Assembly: GCA_964363695.1 (NCBI GenBank)
Contig: CAYIJI010000017.1
Span: forward strand, 1 to 19,520
Direction: 5' to 3'
DNA: 19,520 nt
DNA from: JAMCZZ01 sp964363695
GTDB taxonomy: Bacteria > Patescibacteriota > UBA1384 > XYA2-FULL-43-10 > 1-14-0-10-43-13
In this document: positions 4,920-12,022 of the stretch, one piece after another
Position numbering within the stretch: the first letter of the stretch is position 1
How the letters are laid out: each line of letters begins with the position of its first letter
Notes under the pieces: generated by a model
The model's database searches: none
What the model saw: the letters and a program-made list of their open reading frames with translations, nothing else
Told to the model about the DNA's origin: nothing
Translations under genes and position numbers: made by a program

Positions 4920-6740
4920 TTATTTCCTTCTGGCTTTCAATCGTGATTGAGCGTCTAAAATCTTTTTTCTTAATCGCAGGCTCTTAGGAGTAACTTCAAG
5001 AAGTTCATCGTCTTCCAAAAAATCGATACACTGCTCAAGTGAAAAAATAGTCGGAGGAGTAAGAATAGTGGCAATGTCGGAATTAGAAGCTCGAACATTG
5101 GTTAATTTTTTCTCTTTGGTCACATTGATCTCCATGTCGTCTTCTCTTGTATTCAACCCCACAACCATACCGGCGTAAACATCGGTTGCCGGAGGAATAA
5201 AAGTAGTTCCGCGTTGCTGGGCAATATTCAATCCATAAGTAACAGCTTTTCCACCCTCAAAGGCAATTAAAACGCCGTTTCTAAGTTTTGGAATAGCGCC
5301 GCCAACCGGATCAAACCGTAAAAATAGTGAGTTAGAAATTGCAGTGCCTTTCGAAGCTGTTAGAAGAACGTTCCTTAACCCCAAAGTTCCTCTAGTTGTA
5401 ATTTCAAAAACCAATCGAGTTGTACCATCGCTGTTTTCTTCTTGATGGAGCAAAATTCCCCGGCGCTTATTAACTTCGCCAATTATAGTGCTGGCGAATT
5501 CCGGCGCAACATCGATAGTTAATTCTTCGACTGGCTCACAAACATTTCCATCAATTTCTTTTGTAATAACCTTGGGTTTCCCTACTTGAAGCTCAAAACC
5601 TTCCCGCCTTAGAGCCTCAATGAAAACAGATAGATGCAGTTCGCCTCGTCCGGAAAGAATAAAGTCGCCGGTCAGGGCAGTGTGCATTTTCATTGAAATA
5701 TTTGTTTCCAATTCTTTCACGATGCGGTCGTGCAAATGTCTTGCGGTTACAAATTTTCCTTCTTTGCCGGCAAAGGGCGAGGTGTTGGCGTAAATGGAAA
5801 TGCTCAAAGTTGGTTCTTCGATTGTAATTTTAGGCAAGGCAGTTGGGTCGCTTGCATCGGAAATAGTGTCTCCAATAGAAGCTTTTTTAAGTCCGGCAAT
5901 CGAAACAATATCGCCGGAGCTTGCTTCGCTTGTTTCGATCTTTTTTAAGCCCTCTGTAGTGTAAATTTTCTCAATTTTTCCGCTCTCAATAATCCCGTTC
6001 TGATTAACAATGACGGCCGGCATACCGGTTTTCGCGATGCCGGTTGAAATTTTTCCTATGGAGTATTTACCCATAAAATTATCCCAATCTAGGGCAGAGA
6101 TAAGCATTTTTAATGGAGCTTCATCGTTCTTTTTCGGAGCAGGAATGTTGTCAATAATCGCGTCCAATATCGGCGAAAGGTCGGCTGGTGCACTTTCGTC
6201 ATCCGGCAGCTTGTTCCAAGCTTTGCCTTCACGGCCGATGGCGTAATATACAGGGAAATCCAGCTGAGAATCATCGGTTGCCAACTCTAAAAAGAGGTCG
6301 TAAGTCTTATTGATTGTTTCGGGGATGTTTGCATTTACTTTATCGATTTTATTTATTAGGACAATAATCCTAAGTCCAAGCTCGAGAGCTTTTTTCAGGA
6401 CAAATTTTGTTTGGGGCATCGGGCCTTCTTGAGCATCAATCAAAAGAATGGCCCCCTCGGCCATATTTAAAGTTCGTTCAACTTCACCGCCAAAATCAGC
6501 ATGGCCGGGAGTGTCGATAATATTTATCTTTAAACCTTTGTAATTGATTGCCGTATTTTTCGCTAGAATCGTAATTCCGCGTTCTCTTTCTTGATCGTTT
6601 GAGTCCATTATCAAGTCTTCAGACATTGCGGCTTCGTTGTCGCGAAACGTTTTTGACTGTTTCAAAAGGCCGTCAACTAAGGTCGTCTTCCCATGGTCAA
6701 CGTGGGCTATGATTGCTACATTGCGTATTTCTGTTTTCAT
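4920..6740 (-). CDS. typA: Translational GTPase TypA/BipA
   Basis: Ribosome-binding GTPase of the EF-G/LepA group, linked in other bacteria to 50S subunit assembly, cold growth and stress. The 606-residue product has the G motifs in order: AHVDHGKT (G1), RERGITI (G2), DTPGHADF (G3) and NKID (G4). These are followed by the EF-Tu-like beta domain, the GRGELHLSVFIEALRREGFE segment and the TypA-specific C-terminal domain (GTTFIPPATDVYAGMVVG, then a KEKKLTNVRAS region). Length matches the family. The start at 6740 (MKTEIRNVAIIAH) has AGG about eight bases upstream and begins four bases after the helicase stop, so the two genes form an operon; an in-frame ATG at 6761 would overlap the helicase. The operon ends at the palindrome 4857-4902. 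Confidence 0.97.
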   Translation of the reverse strand: MKTEIRNVAIIAHVDHGKTTLVDGLLKQSKTFRDNEAAMSEDLIMDSNDQERERGITILAKNTAINYKGLKINIIDTPGHADFGGEVERTLNMAEGAILLIDAQEGPMPQTKFVLKKALELGLRIIVLINKIDKVNANIPETINKTYDLFLELATDDSQLDFPVYYAIGREGKAWNKLPDDESAPADLSPILDAIIDNIPAPKKNDEAPLKMLISALDWDNFMGKYSIGKISTGIAKTGMPAVIVNQNGIIESGKIEKIYTTEGLKKIETSEASSGDIVSIAGLKKASIGDTISDASDPTALPKITIEEPTLSISIYANTSPFAGKEGKFVTARHLHDRIVKELETNISMKMHTALTGDFILSGRGELHLSVFIEALRREGFELQVGKPKVITKEIDGNVCEPVEELTIDVAPEFASTIIGEVNKRRGILLHQEENSDGTTRLVFEITTRGTLGLRNVLLTASKGTAISNSLFLRFDPVGGAIPKLRNGVLIAFEGGKAVTYGLNIAQQRGTTFIPPATDVYAGMVVGLNTREDDMEINVTKEKKLTNVRASNSDIATILTPPTIFSLEQCIDFLEDDELLEVTPKSLRLRKKILDAQSRLKARRK

Positions 6741-6744
6741 AAGG

Positions 6745-8169
6745 TTACCTAGTTTCAACAAAAGTTAGGGCAATGCCTTTCTTGTCGCCTCGGCCGGTTC
6801 TTCCGATCCGGTGAACGTAATCGTTGTAAGTCTGGGGAACGGTGTAGTTGATCACGTGAGATATGTCATTAATATCTAATCCGCGAGCAGCCACATCTGT
6901 GGCAACAAGAATATTGATGGCGTTGTTTTTAAATAAGGTGAGAGCTTTTTGTCTCTGGTGTTGTTTTTTATCACCGTGGATCGAGTCGGCCTTAAAGCCT
7001 TCGCCGACTAAATTTGAAGTCAGTCTTTCAACATCGCGCTTGGTTTCAGAGAAAATCAGCACTTTTTTAAGATCGGTTTGCCTTAAGAGCTCTTGGAGCT
7101 GATTAAATTTCATTTCCAAACTTCTGACTCGCACAATATCCTGATCTACATTGGCTGCAGTTTCGCCTGATTTTATTTCAACAGTAATGGGATTGATCAA
7201 AAACTGATGCACTAAGTCCCTGATTTTAAGAGGCATTGTGGCGGAGAAGAACAAAGATTGTCTCTCTTTGGGCAATTGAGCTAAAATCCTTTTTATCTCA
7301 TCAATGAATCCCATATCCAGCATCCGGTCGATTTCATCGATGACAATATTGTTAAATGATTCGAACTTGATCAAATTCTTCTCGCTCAAATCCTTTAATC
7401 TGCCGGGGGTTCCGATGATAAAGTTAGGCTCTCTTTTTAGATTGTTGATCTGCTTATAAATCGGCGCTCCTCCGACACAAACAGCAGAAAATATCTTCAT
7501 TGACCATGAAAATTGTCGGAATTCATCATCGATCTGCAATGCCAGTTCGCGGGTTGGGGCAAGGATTAAGACTTTTTGAGATTTGTCTTTAAAAACTTTA
7601 TCGATCAAAGGCAGTAAAAAGGCTCCGGTCTTTCCTGTGCCGGTATTAGCCAATCCGATTATGTCTTTGCCGTCGATAATATGGTTAATTGATTGGTCTT
7701 GAATAGGGGTGGGGGTAACATACTTTTTGTGCTCGAGGTTCTTTTGTATCTCTTTCGACATATTAAAATCGGCAAAAGAATTTTTAATTACTTCTGTTTT
7801 CGCTTCAACTGTGCCAGACGGCTTACAGATAAATTTTGAGACGTCAATGCTTTCGCCGAATCTTCCTCTTCCCGATCTTGAGCCCGAGCCTGATCTAAAC
7901 GAAGGCCTTCTTGCGCCAAAAGACGGCCTTGCGTTTCTACTAGGCATAAAAGATGGTTTACTTTGGGTCCCAAAAGAAGGCTTAGGTGTTCCAAATGAGG
8001 GTTTTGCGTAACCGCTTCCGCTTGGTTTAGCGTTTGAATCAGGCCTTGAAACGGTCCTGGTTCCGTCGCTCGATTGATAGTAAAATGATTTCTTAGCGTT
8101 TCCCGATCTAAAGTTTCGGGAATAGCTTTTTTGGCCAAATCCAGAATTGGCAGTTTTGTTTCGTTGCAT
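6745..8169 (-). CDS. DEAD-box ATP-dependent RNA helicase with PSF-repeat N-terminus
   Basis: ATP-driven RNA unwinding protein. The 474-residue product has a Q motif (PTPIQDQ, about 153-159), motif I ANTGTGKT (174-181), Ia PTRELALQ (205-212), Ib TPGR, motif II DEID (278-281, where the family usually has DEAD), motif III SAT (309-311), and motif VI HRIGRTGRG near 453-461. The chain stops 13 residues after motif VI, so there is no C-terminal RNA-binding tail. Instead the first 110 residues are low complexity, rich in Gly, Ser, Arg and Lys, with five K/R-PSF units (about 56-91) and an SGRGR patch, probably disordered and RNA-binding. GAAAGGA lies eight bases before ATG 8169. It is the first gene of an operon with typA, behind a strong promoter and a leader of about 140 nt. 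Confidence 0.96.
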   Translation of the reverse strand: MQRNKTANSGFGQKSYSRNFRSGNAKKSFYYQSSDGTRTVSRPDSNAKPSGSGYAKPSFGTPKPSFGTQSKPSFMPSRNARPSFGARRPSFRSGSGSRSGRGRFGESIDVSKFICKPSGTVEAKTEVIKNSFADFNMSKEIQKNLEHKKYVTPTPIQDQSINHIIDGKDIIGLANTGTGKTGAFLLPLIDKVFKDKSQKVLILAPTRELALQIDDEFRQFSWSMKIFSAVCVGGAPIYKQINNLKREPNFIIGTPGRLKDLSEKNLIKFESFNNIVIDEIDRMLDMGFIDEIKRILAQLPKERQSLFFSATMPLKIRDLVHQFLINPITVEIKSGETAANVDQDIVRVRSLEMKFNQLQELLRQTDLKKVLIFSETKRDVERLTSNLVGEGFKADSIHGDKKQHQRQKALTLFKNNAINILVATDVAARGLDINDISHVINYTVPQTYNDYVHRIGRTGRGDKKGIALTFVETR

Positions 8170-8227
8170 TGTTTTTTCCTTTGCGGCAAAACAAAAAAAG
8201 AGTTCCGCCGCAATAATTAATTAAATT

Positions 8228-8247
8228 CCTGCCTGCCGTCAGGCAGG
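8228..8247 (-). promoter_or_regulatory. Hairpin in the helicase 5' leader
   Basis: CCTGCCTG and CAGGCAGG form an 8-bp stem around CCGT, about 60 bases upstream of the helicase start and inside its leader. It is too far from the start to block the ribosome directly. It may stabilise the mRNA or be a dispersed short palindrome. Confidence 0.5.
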
Positions 8248-8319
8248 TCGAATTGCTGTATAGAACGACGAAATTTAATTGCTTTCGGAAATCTATAGAA
8301 CAATTTACTTTACTGTTCT

Positions 8320-8349
8320 ACTATAACATAAAGAGTTTAATTTTGTCAA
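8320..8349 (-). promoter_or_regulatory. Strong sigma-70 promoter of the helicase-typA operon
   Basis: On the minus strand a perfect TTGACA (8349-8344) and TATAGT (8325-8320) are separated by 18 nt. Transcription should start near 8313, giving a leader of about 140 nt before the ATG at 8169. Confidence 0.8.
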
Positions 8350-8360
8350 GCGTGAAGCCG

Positions 8361-8485
8361 GTAACCACTCACTGTCATTCCAGACTTGATCTGGAATCTA
8401 GAAATTATGCAAGCAGACTAACTCTCTGGATCCCAGATCTCAAGCTTGCAGTCTGGGATGACAACAGGGGGCAGTGAGTGGTTAC
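8361..8485. mobile_element. MITE-like palindromic element 1
   Basis: A perfect 14-bp terminal inverted repeat, GTAACCACTCACTG/CAGTGAGTGGTTAC, encloses a core beginning TGTCATTCCAGA and ending TCTGGGATGACA, itself an inverted repeat. The flanks carry the nonamer TGAAGCCGG at 8353-8361 and 8486-8494. There is no coding capacity. The core resembles the widespread TGTCATTCC...GGAATGACA class of bacterial dispersed repeats. Confidence 0.8.
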
Positions 8486-8493
8486 TGAAGCCG

Positions 8494-8607
8494 GCAACTA
8501 CTCACTGTCATTGCGAGGAGTGAGGCTAGCGACGAAGCAATCTTTCTAATAGATTGCCGCGCCGCTCTGAACATCAGGCTCGCAATGACGATATGGTGAG
8601 TGGTTAC
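8494..8607. mobile_element. MITE-like palindromic element 2, tandem to element 1
   Basis: The left end GCAACTACTCACTG matches element 1 at 12 of 14 bases, and the right end is GGTGAGTGGTTAC. The core differs: GTCATTGCGAGG...CTCGCAATGAC (8507-8589), a second subfamily seen again at 13527-13627. It is flanked by TGAAGCCGG at 8486-8494 and 8608-8616, so the nonamer appears at all three junctions of the two elements. Confidence 0.8.
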
Positions 8608-8675
8608 TGAAGCCGGCAAGAATGTCCGCCATAACTAGAAACAAGCCCCCATAAAGAGACTTTATGCTTTATTTG

Positions 8676-8698
8676 TGGTATACTGGTTCTAGGGAGCG
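8676..8698 (+). promoter_or_regulatory. Extended -10 promoter of the glycosyltransferase operon
   Basis: TG (8676-8677), G and TATACT (8679-8684) form an extended -10; no good -35 is seen. Four bases later comes CTAGGGAGCG (8689-8698), at the expected transcription start. The same arrangement occurs at 11287-11309. The leader to ATG 8842 would be about 150 nt. Confidence 0.6.
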
Positions 8699-8721
8699 CT
8701 CAAAAATCTTTCATTATAAAA

Positions 8722-8756
8722 ATCTCTATTTTTTATAAAAATATTTTTAGAGATAT
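8722..8756 (+). promoter_or_regulatory. AT-rich hairpin in the glycosyltransferase leader
   Basis: ATCTCTA (8722-8728) pairs with TAGAGAT (8748-8754) around an A/T loop that can itself pair, and is followed by ATTTTTTG. It could be an attenuator or terminator within the leader. The stem is AU-rich and weak. Confidence 0.35.
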
Positions 8757-8841
8757 TTTTTGTTTAAAATCATATTGATGCATTTTATTATCTCAGGTAA
8801 AAATTAAGCTGTAGCAGTTTAAAGAAGGGCAAAATTATCAA

Positions 8842-10017
8842 ATGAATATAATAAATCAAATTCTCGATACCCAACAAAGCATAGTGCGCACAATCTTTGT
8901 ATCAAGTTATATACCAAGAAAATGCGGACTTGCTACTTTTACGAAAGATTTAACAAATGCATTAAATGATCTAAACTCGGAAAGCTTGGCTGAAATAATT
9001 GCTATTAATGACGGAGAAGGCGATCTGGAGTATCCGTGGGAAGTCAAATATAAGATTTATCAAGATAAGTATGACAGCTACTATCAAGCAGCAGAGTATG
9101 TGAATCAGTCGTCTGCCGATGTAGTTTGTCTCCAGCATGAATTTGGGCTTTTTGGAGGAGAAGCAGGGGATTATATCTTTGCTTTTCTTCGGAATATTAA
9201 TAAGCCGATTGTCACAATATTTCATACTATTCTCGCTAAGCCGACTGATATTCAACGCTCCACTTTGCAAAGATTGGCGGAAATTTCAGACAGTGTAGTT
9301 GCGATGATACCGGACGCCAAGGAAAGGCTTGAGAGAGATTATAATATTGATAGAGATAAAGTTGTAACTATTCATCATGGAGTATCGGATCAAAAGAAAG
9401 CAAACAGCCAGGCAAACCGCTTAAATTGGAAAGAGAGACCGGTTTTACTGTTAAGCGGGCTGATCAGTGAAAACAAAGGAATTGAATATGTTATCAAGGC
9501 CCTGCCCCAGATTGTAAAAGAATTTCCGGATATATTGTTTGTTATAGCAGGGCAAACTCATCCTGAAATTATAAAAAGACAGGGAGAAAAATATAGAAAA
9601 AGTTTACAAAAACTCGCAAATAATTTGAAGGTTAGTAAAAATATAAAATTTATTAACAAATATTTAGAACTTCAAGAGCTGCTTAATTTGTATGAAAAGT
9701 GTGATATATATTTAACTCCTCATACAGATCCGCAGCAGATTACTTCCGGTACTCTCGCTTATGCACTGGGGATGGGAAAAGCTTGCATTTCAACCGGATA
9801 TCCCTATGCCAAAGAAATGCTGGCGAATAATAGGGGAGTAATAGTTGACTTCAAAAATTCCCAGCAGATTGTCGAAGCAGTATTAAAAATATTAAAAAAC
9901 CCAAGCCTTAAGGCTAAGTTAGAGGAGGAGGCGTATATTCTCGGCCGAAAGATGAGATGGCCGCGGGTTGCCGAAAGATATCTAAATCTTTTTAGGTATG
10001 TCTCTTCTCAAAAATGA
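8842..10017 (+). CDS. GT4-type glycosyltransferase
   Basis: Retaining GT-B fold sugar transferase of the 391-residue GT4 type. The N-terminal half starts with SSYIPRKCGLATFTKDL (nucleotide-sugar family pattern of a glycine-rich loop) and includes QHEFGLFGG. The C-terminal half has the donor-binding region LLLSGLISENKGIEYVIKAL, VIAGQTHPE, and the acidic-motif area TPHTDPQQITSGTLAYALGMGKACISTGYPYAKEML. I recall this form of the motif from the branch that sits beside alpha/alpha-barrel partners and GH130 mannoside phosphorylases. The donor sugar is unknown. The start codon has only a distant GAAGGG upstream. The TGA stop overlaps the ATG of the next gene (ATGA at 10014-10017), so the two proteins are translationally coupled and probably work together on a polysaccharide or oligosaccharide. 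Confidence 0.9.
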   Translation: MNIINQILDTQQSIVRTIFVSSYIPRKCGLATFTKDLTNALNDLNSESLAEIIAINDGEGDLEYPWEVKYKIYQDKYDSYYQAAEYVNQSSADVVCLQHEFGLFGGEAGDYIFAFLRNINKPIVTIFHTILAKPTDIQRSTLQRLAEISDSVVAMIPDAKERLERDYNIDRDKVVTIHHGVSDQKKANSQANRLNWKERPVLLLSGLISENKGIEYVIKALPQIVKEFPDILFVIAGQTHPEIIKRQGEKYRKSLQKLANNLKVSKNIKFINKYLELQELLNLYEKCDIYLTPHTDPQQITSGTLAYALGMGKACISTGYPYAKEMLANNRGVIVDFKNSQQIVEAVLKILKNPSLKAKLEEEAYILGRKMRWPRVAERYLNLFRYVSSQK

Positions 10018-10997
10018 AAAAAATAGGATTAAAACATATTAATTTTTTAACGGATAGTTTTAGTATTTGGCAGCATACAAATGGCCATAGTATAGATCGG
10101 ATTCATGGATACGCACTTGATGACGGCGCTCGCGGTTTGTTGGTAGCTTTAAAATTTAAAGATTATGAAAAAGCGGAAATATATTTAAATTTTATTAAAA
10201 AAGCAGTAGGAGACGAGAAAATAATTAATTTTCATGATTTCCAGAAGAAACCTTTAAATAAACCATGGTCGGAAGATGCTCTAGGTGAAGCTTATTGGGC
10301 ACTCTCAGTTGCAATTAATGCCTCATATCAATCAAATTTAGCGCAAAGTATCATACAAAGTATGATACTAAAAGTCAGAAATTTTAAAAGCGTTCGGGGC
10401 AGGGCGTATGCCGTCCTAGGGGCTTCTCTGATGGATTTAGACTTAGCAAGTTCTCTTATAAATTCGTTAAAAGCAAACTATCTTAATAATATTACGAATG
10501 AGTGGAAGTGGATTGAGGATGAACTTAGTTATGCCAATGCTATAATACCGCTTAGCTTTTTGTGTGCTGCCGAGGCGTTGAAGCAGCCGACCTTGGAAGA
10601 TCTAGGATTGGAGATGTTGGATTTTTTAAATGATATTTCAAAAGAGCAAAGTTGCCCGATTGTTATTGGGAATAAAGGCTGGTTTCCAAAACATGGGAGA
10701 AAAGCAATTTTTGATCAACAGCCAATAGATGCAGCGTTTCAAGTTTTAGCCAATTTAAAAGCTTATAAACAAACAAATAATAAAAAATATTTAAAAGAAG
10801 CCAAGATGTATTTTTCTTGGTTTTGGGGAAATAATATAATCCAACAATCACTTATCGATAAAAGACATGAGAGCTGTAGAGACGGCTTTAGCAAAGTTGG
10901 AGTTGGCCTAAACTGCGGTGCAGAAAGTACTATTTGTTATCTGTTGGCTCAAGAAGAAATTTGGCCATATCTTACTGATGAGGAAAAGAACGTATGA
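10014..10997 (+). CDS. Alpha/alpha-barrel glycosidase-like protein, partner of the glycosyltransferase
   Basis: The 327-residue product looks all-helical with repeated hairpins, as in six-hairpin glycosidases. The recognisable motifs are GYALDDGARGLLVAL near residues 32-46 (an acidic DD pair), GEAYWALSVA, RGRAYAVLG, and WKWIEDELSYANAIIPLSFL, a signature I associate with proteins encoded beside or fused to GT4 transferases. QQPIDAAFQVLA and the C-terminal DGFSKVGVGLNCGAESTICYLLA complete the barrel. No signal peptide is visible, so it acts in the cytoplasm. Whether it cleaves, phosphorolyses or only supports the transferase is unknown. It overlaps the upstream gene by four bases. No GH130 phosphorylase is present in the window. 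Confidence 0.8.
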   Translation: MKKIGLKHINFLTDSFSIWQHTNGHSIDRIHGYALDDGARGLLVALKFKDYEKAEIYLNFIKKAVGDEKIINFHDFQKKPLNKPWSEDALGEAYWALSVAINASYQSNLAQSIIQSMILKVRNFKSVRGRAYAVLGASLMDLDLASSLINSLKANYLNNITNEWKWIEDELSYANAIIPLSFLCAAEALKQPTLEDLGLEMLDFLNDISKEQSCPIVIGNKGWFPKHGRKAIFDQQPIDAAFQVLANLKAYKQTNNKKYLKEAKMYFSWFWGNNIIQQSLIDKRHESCRDGFSKVGVGLNCGAESTICYLLAQEEIWPYLTDEEKNV

Positions 10998-11034
10998 TGA
11001 TGTAATATTTTAGTACTGCTGATCGCAAATAACC

Positions 11035-11218
11035 GTCATTTCGAGCCCGTTCGACTGCGCTCAGGGCATGAGTGAAATCGAATGCCATTGGGCGGCTCAA
11101 GGCGAGAAATCTACAAATTATTGTGGCTAAGTTATCTATTTCCAGTCTATTTCAGCTCCATTAATTTGTATATCTCTCGTCATTCGACTCAAGTCGCAGC
11201 TCATGATGTCGAGATGAC
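11035..11218. repeat. Dispersed palindromic element, copy B
   Basis: This is a longer relative of 4095-4205, with the same ends (GTCATTTCGAG and TCGAGATGAC) and the same internal blocks. It has additional palindromic tips, GCCCGTTCGACTGCGCTCAGGGC on the left and CATTCGACTCAAGTCG on the right. Confidence 0.8.
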
Positions 11219-11258
11219 TATAATTTATTGTCTTGCGCAAGTTGAGTAACTATTATTT

Positions 11259-11282
11259 ACTCCCTCTGGAGTTTATTTTTTA
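11259..11282 (+). terminator. Weak intrinsic terminator
   Basis: A 5-bp stem ACTCC/GGAGT with a 4-nt loop is followed by TTATTTTTT. It could end transcription from the glycosyltransferase pair, though it lies 260 bases downstream. Confidence 0.45.
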
Positions 11283-11286
11283 ATTC

Positions 11287-11309
11287 TGATATTTTTGATC
11301 TAGGGAGCG
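11287..11309 (+). promoter_or_regulatory. Extended -10 promoter of the orphan gene
   Basis: TG, A and TATTTT (11290-11295) followed four bases later by CTAGGGAGCG (11300-11309) repeat the layout seen at 8676-8698. Confidence 0.5.
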
Positions 11310-11331
11310 AACTAGGAAAGGAGAGATGGTC

Positions 11332-11799
11332 TTGAGCAAGATGCTGGCTTCTAGCGTGGAAGTTGTTGCTTGGGTAAAACCCACCAACCCACCCTCACAG
11401 CGCTTAGTTCGGCTGTTTCTGGCTGGACGATGCTTCGACTACTATGATGGAGTAAGGAAAGCCAATTGCCATATCGGAGAAATGTTATGCCGATTCGGCA
11501 TGGTTCGGGCCAATGGAGCCCGATTATCTATTTCCTGCATTGTACTTAAGGAGATGGTGCGAAAGCCGATTAATCGAGTCGTTACGAATACAGTCCCAAT
11601 ATCAAGGGGAAAATCGAGTTTATCGATCGACATCTATATGAACGGGACACGCGTTCGTTTTTTGTCGGTTACGGCTAAGTTGCGTCCATGTATTGATCCG
11701 ATCTATCCTCTTTCAAGGAAGATCTTGCCCAGACTCATTTGGGCATTAATGTTTTGCCCTCGTTTCTATTGGGAGGGCTGGTGGCTTCGCCGCTACTGA
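11332..11799 (+). CDS. Orphan basic protein, unknown
   Basis: The product is a basic protein of 155 residues that I do not recognise. It is rich in Arg, Cys and hydrophobic residues, with a possible membrane-associated C-terminus (IWALMFCPRFYWEGWWLRRY). I place the start at TTG 11332, eight bases after AAGGAG; the ATG at 11326 is only two bases from that ribosome binding site. Support for coding is indirect: a good ribosome binding site, a promoter-like element, an uninterrupted frame with varied codons and a strong hairpin after the stop. Half of the bases at 11641-11700 are G+C, like the dihydroorotase and radical SAM genes and unlike the flanking genes. A non-coding or degenerate element remains possible. 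Confidence 0.55.
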   Translation: MSKMLASSVEVVAWVKPTNPPSQRLVRLFLAGRCFDYYDGVRKANCHIGEMLCRFGMVRANGARLSISCIVLKEMVRKPINRVVTNTVPISRGKSSLSIDIYMNGTRVRFLSVTAKLRPCIDPIYPLSRKILPRLIWALMFCPRFYWEGWWLRRY

Positions 11800-11807
11800 C
11801 AATTTCT

Positions 11808-11834
11808 GGCCGTGGAGTGTTTCGCTCCACGGCC
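11808..11834 (+). terminator. GC-rich hairpin after the orphan gene
   Basis: GGCCGTGGAG and CTCCACGGCC form a perfect 10-bp stem with a 7-nt loop just after the stop. No T run follows, so it may stabilise the mRNA 3' end rather than terminate by itself. Confidence 0.55.
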
Positions 11835-11901
11835 GCTCTATATCATAATCAATTGTTGTCAGATAAATAATTTACTTGTTCTACTTTTTTTGAGATAGGA
11901 G

Positions 11902-11907
11902 TATAAT
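11902..11907 (+). promoter_or_regulatory. -10 element upstream of the coiled-coil gene
   Basis: A perfect TATAAT lies 115 bases before the start at 12023. The best -35 candidate, TTGTTC at 11876-11881, is 20 nt away, longer than usual. Confidence 0.5.
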
Positions 11908-11918
11908 AGAGAAGATTT

Positions 11919-11990
11919 CCCCGACGGCTTGGCCGCGGGCCCATGGTTCCTGTTCGGAAGGGTCCAGGGCTTGCCCTGGGGTTAATACCA
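11919..11990 (+). promoter_or_regulatory. GC-rich structured leader
   Basis: Between the -10 and the gene at 12023 lies an unusually GC-rich stretch with three successive hairpins: GGCC/GGCC (11931-11941), TTCC/GGAA (11947-11959) and CCAGGG/CCCTGG (11964-11979). It would be the 5' leader of the mRNA. It matches no riboswitch I can recognise. Confidence 0.4.
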
Positions 11991-12022
11991 TTTATTCTTA
12001 AATAGTTTAAGAGAGGAGTTAT

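Larger units (their letters stand above)
8170..8841. other. Divergent intergenic region, 670 bases without a gene
   Basis: This region separates the minus-strand helicase operon from the plus-strand glycosyltransferase pair. From left to right it holds the helicase leader and promoter, two tandem MITE-like elements with 9-bp flanks (8353-8616), a plus-strand extended -10 promoter near 8676 and an AT-rich hairpin at about 8722-8754. Nothing in it looks coding; an open frame of 74 codons at 8253-8477 merely runs through the repeat. Confidence 0.8.
10998..11331. other. Intergenic region with repeat, weak terminator and promoter
   Basis: No gene is seen. The stretch holds a dispersed palindromic element (11035-11218), a small ACTCC/GGAGT hairpin followed by TTATTTTTT (11259-11282), and the extended -10 with CTAGGGAGCG leading into the orphan gene at 11332. 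Confidence 0.75.

Noticed and set aside
7788..8213. 141-codon minus-strand frame overlapping the helicase start
   Set aside because: It is the shifted frame of the low-complexity N-terminus of the helicase, whose own frame has a proper ribosome binding site.
8253..8477. 74-codon plus-strand frame in the divergent region
   Set aside because: Most of it translates the palindromic element; no ribosome binding site.
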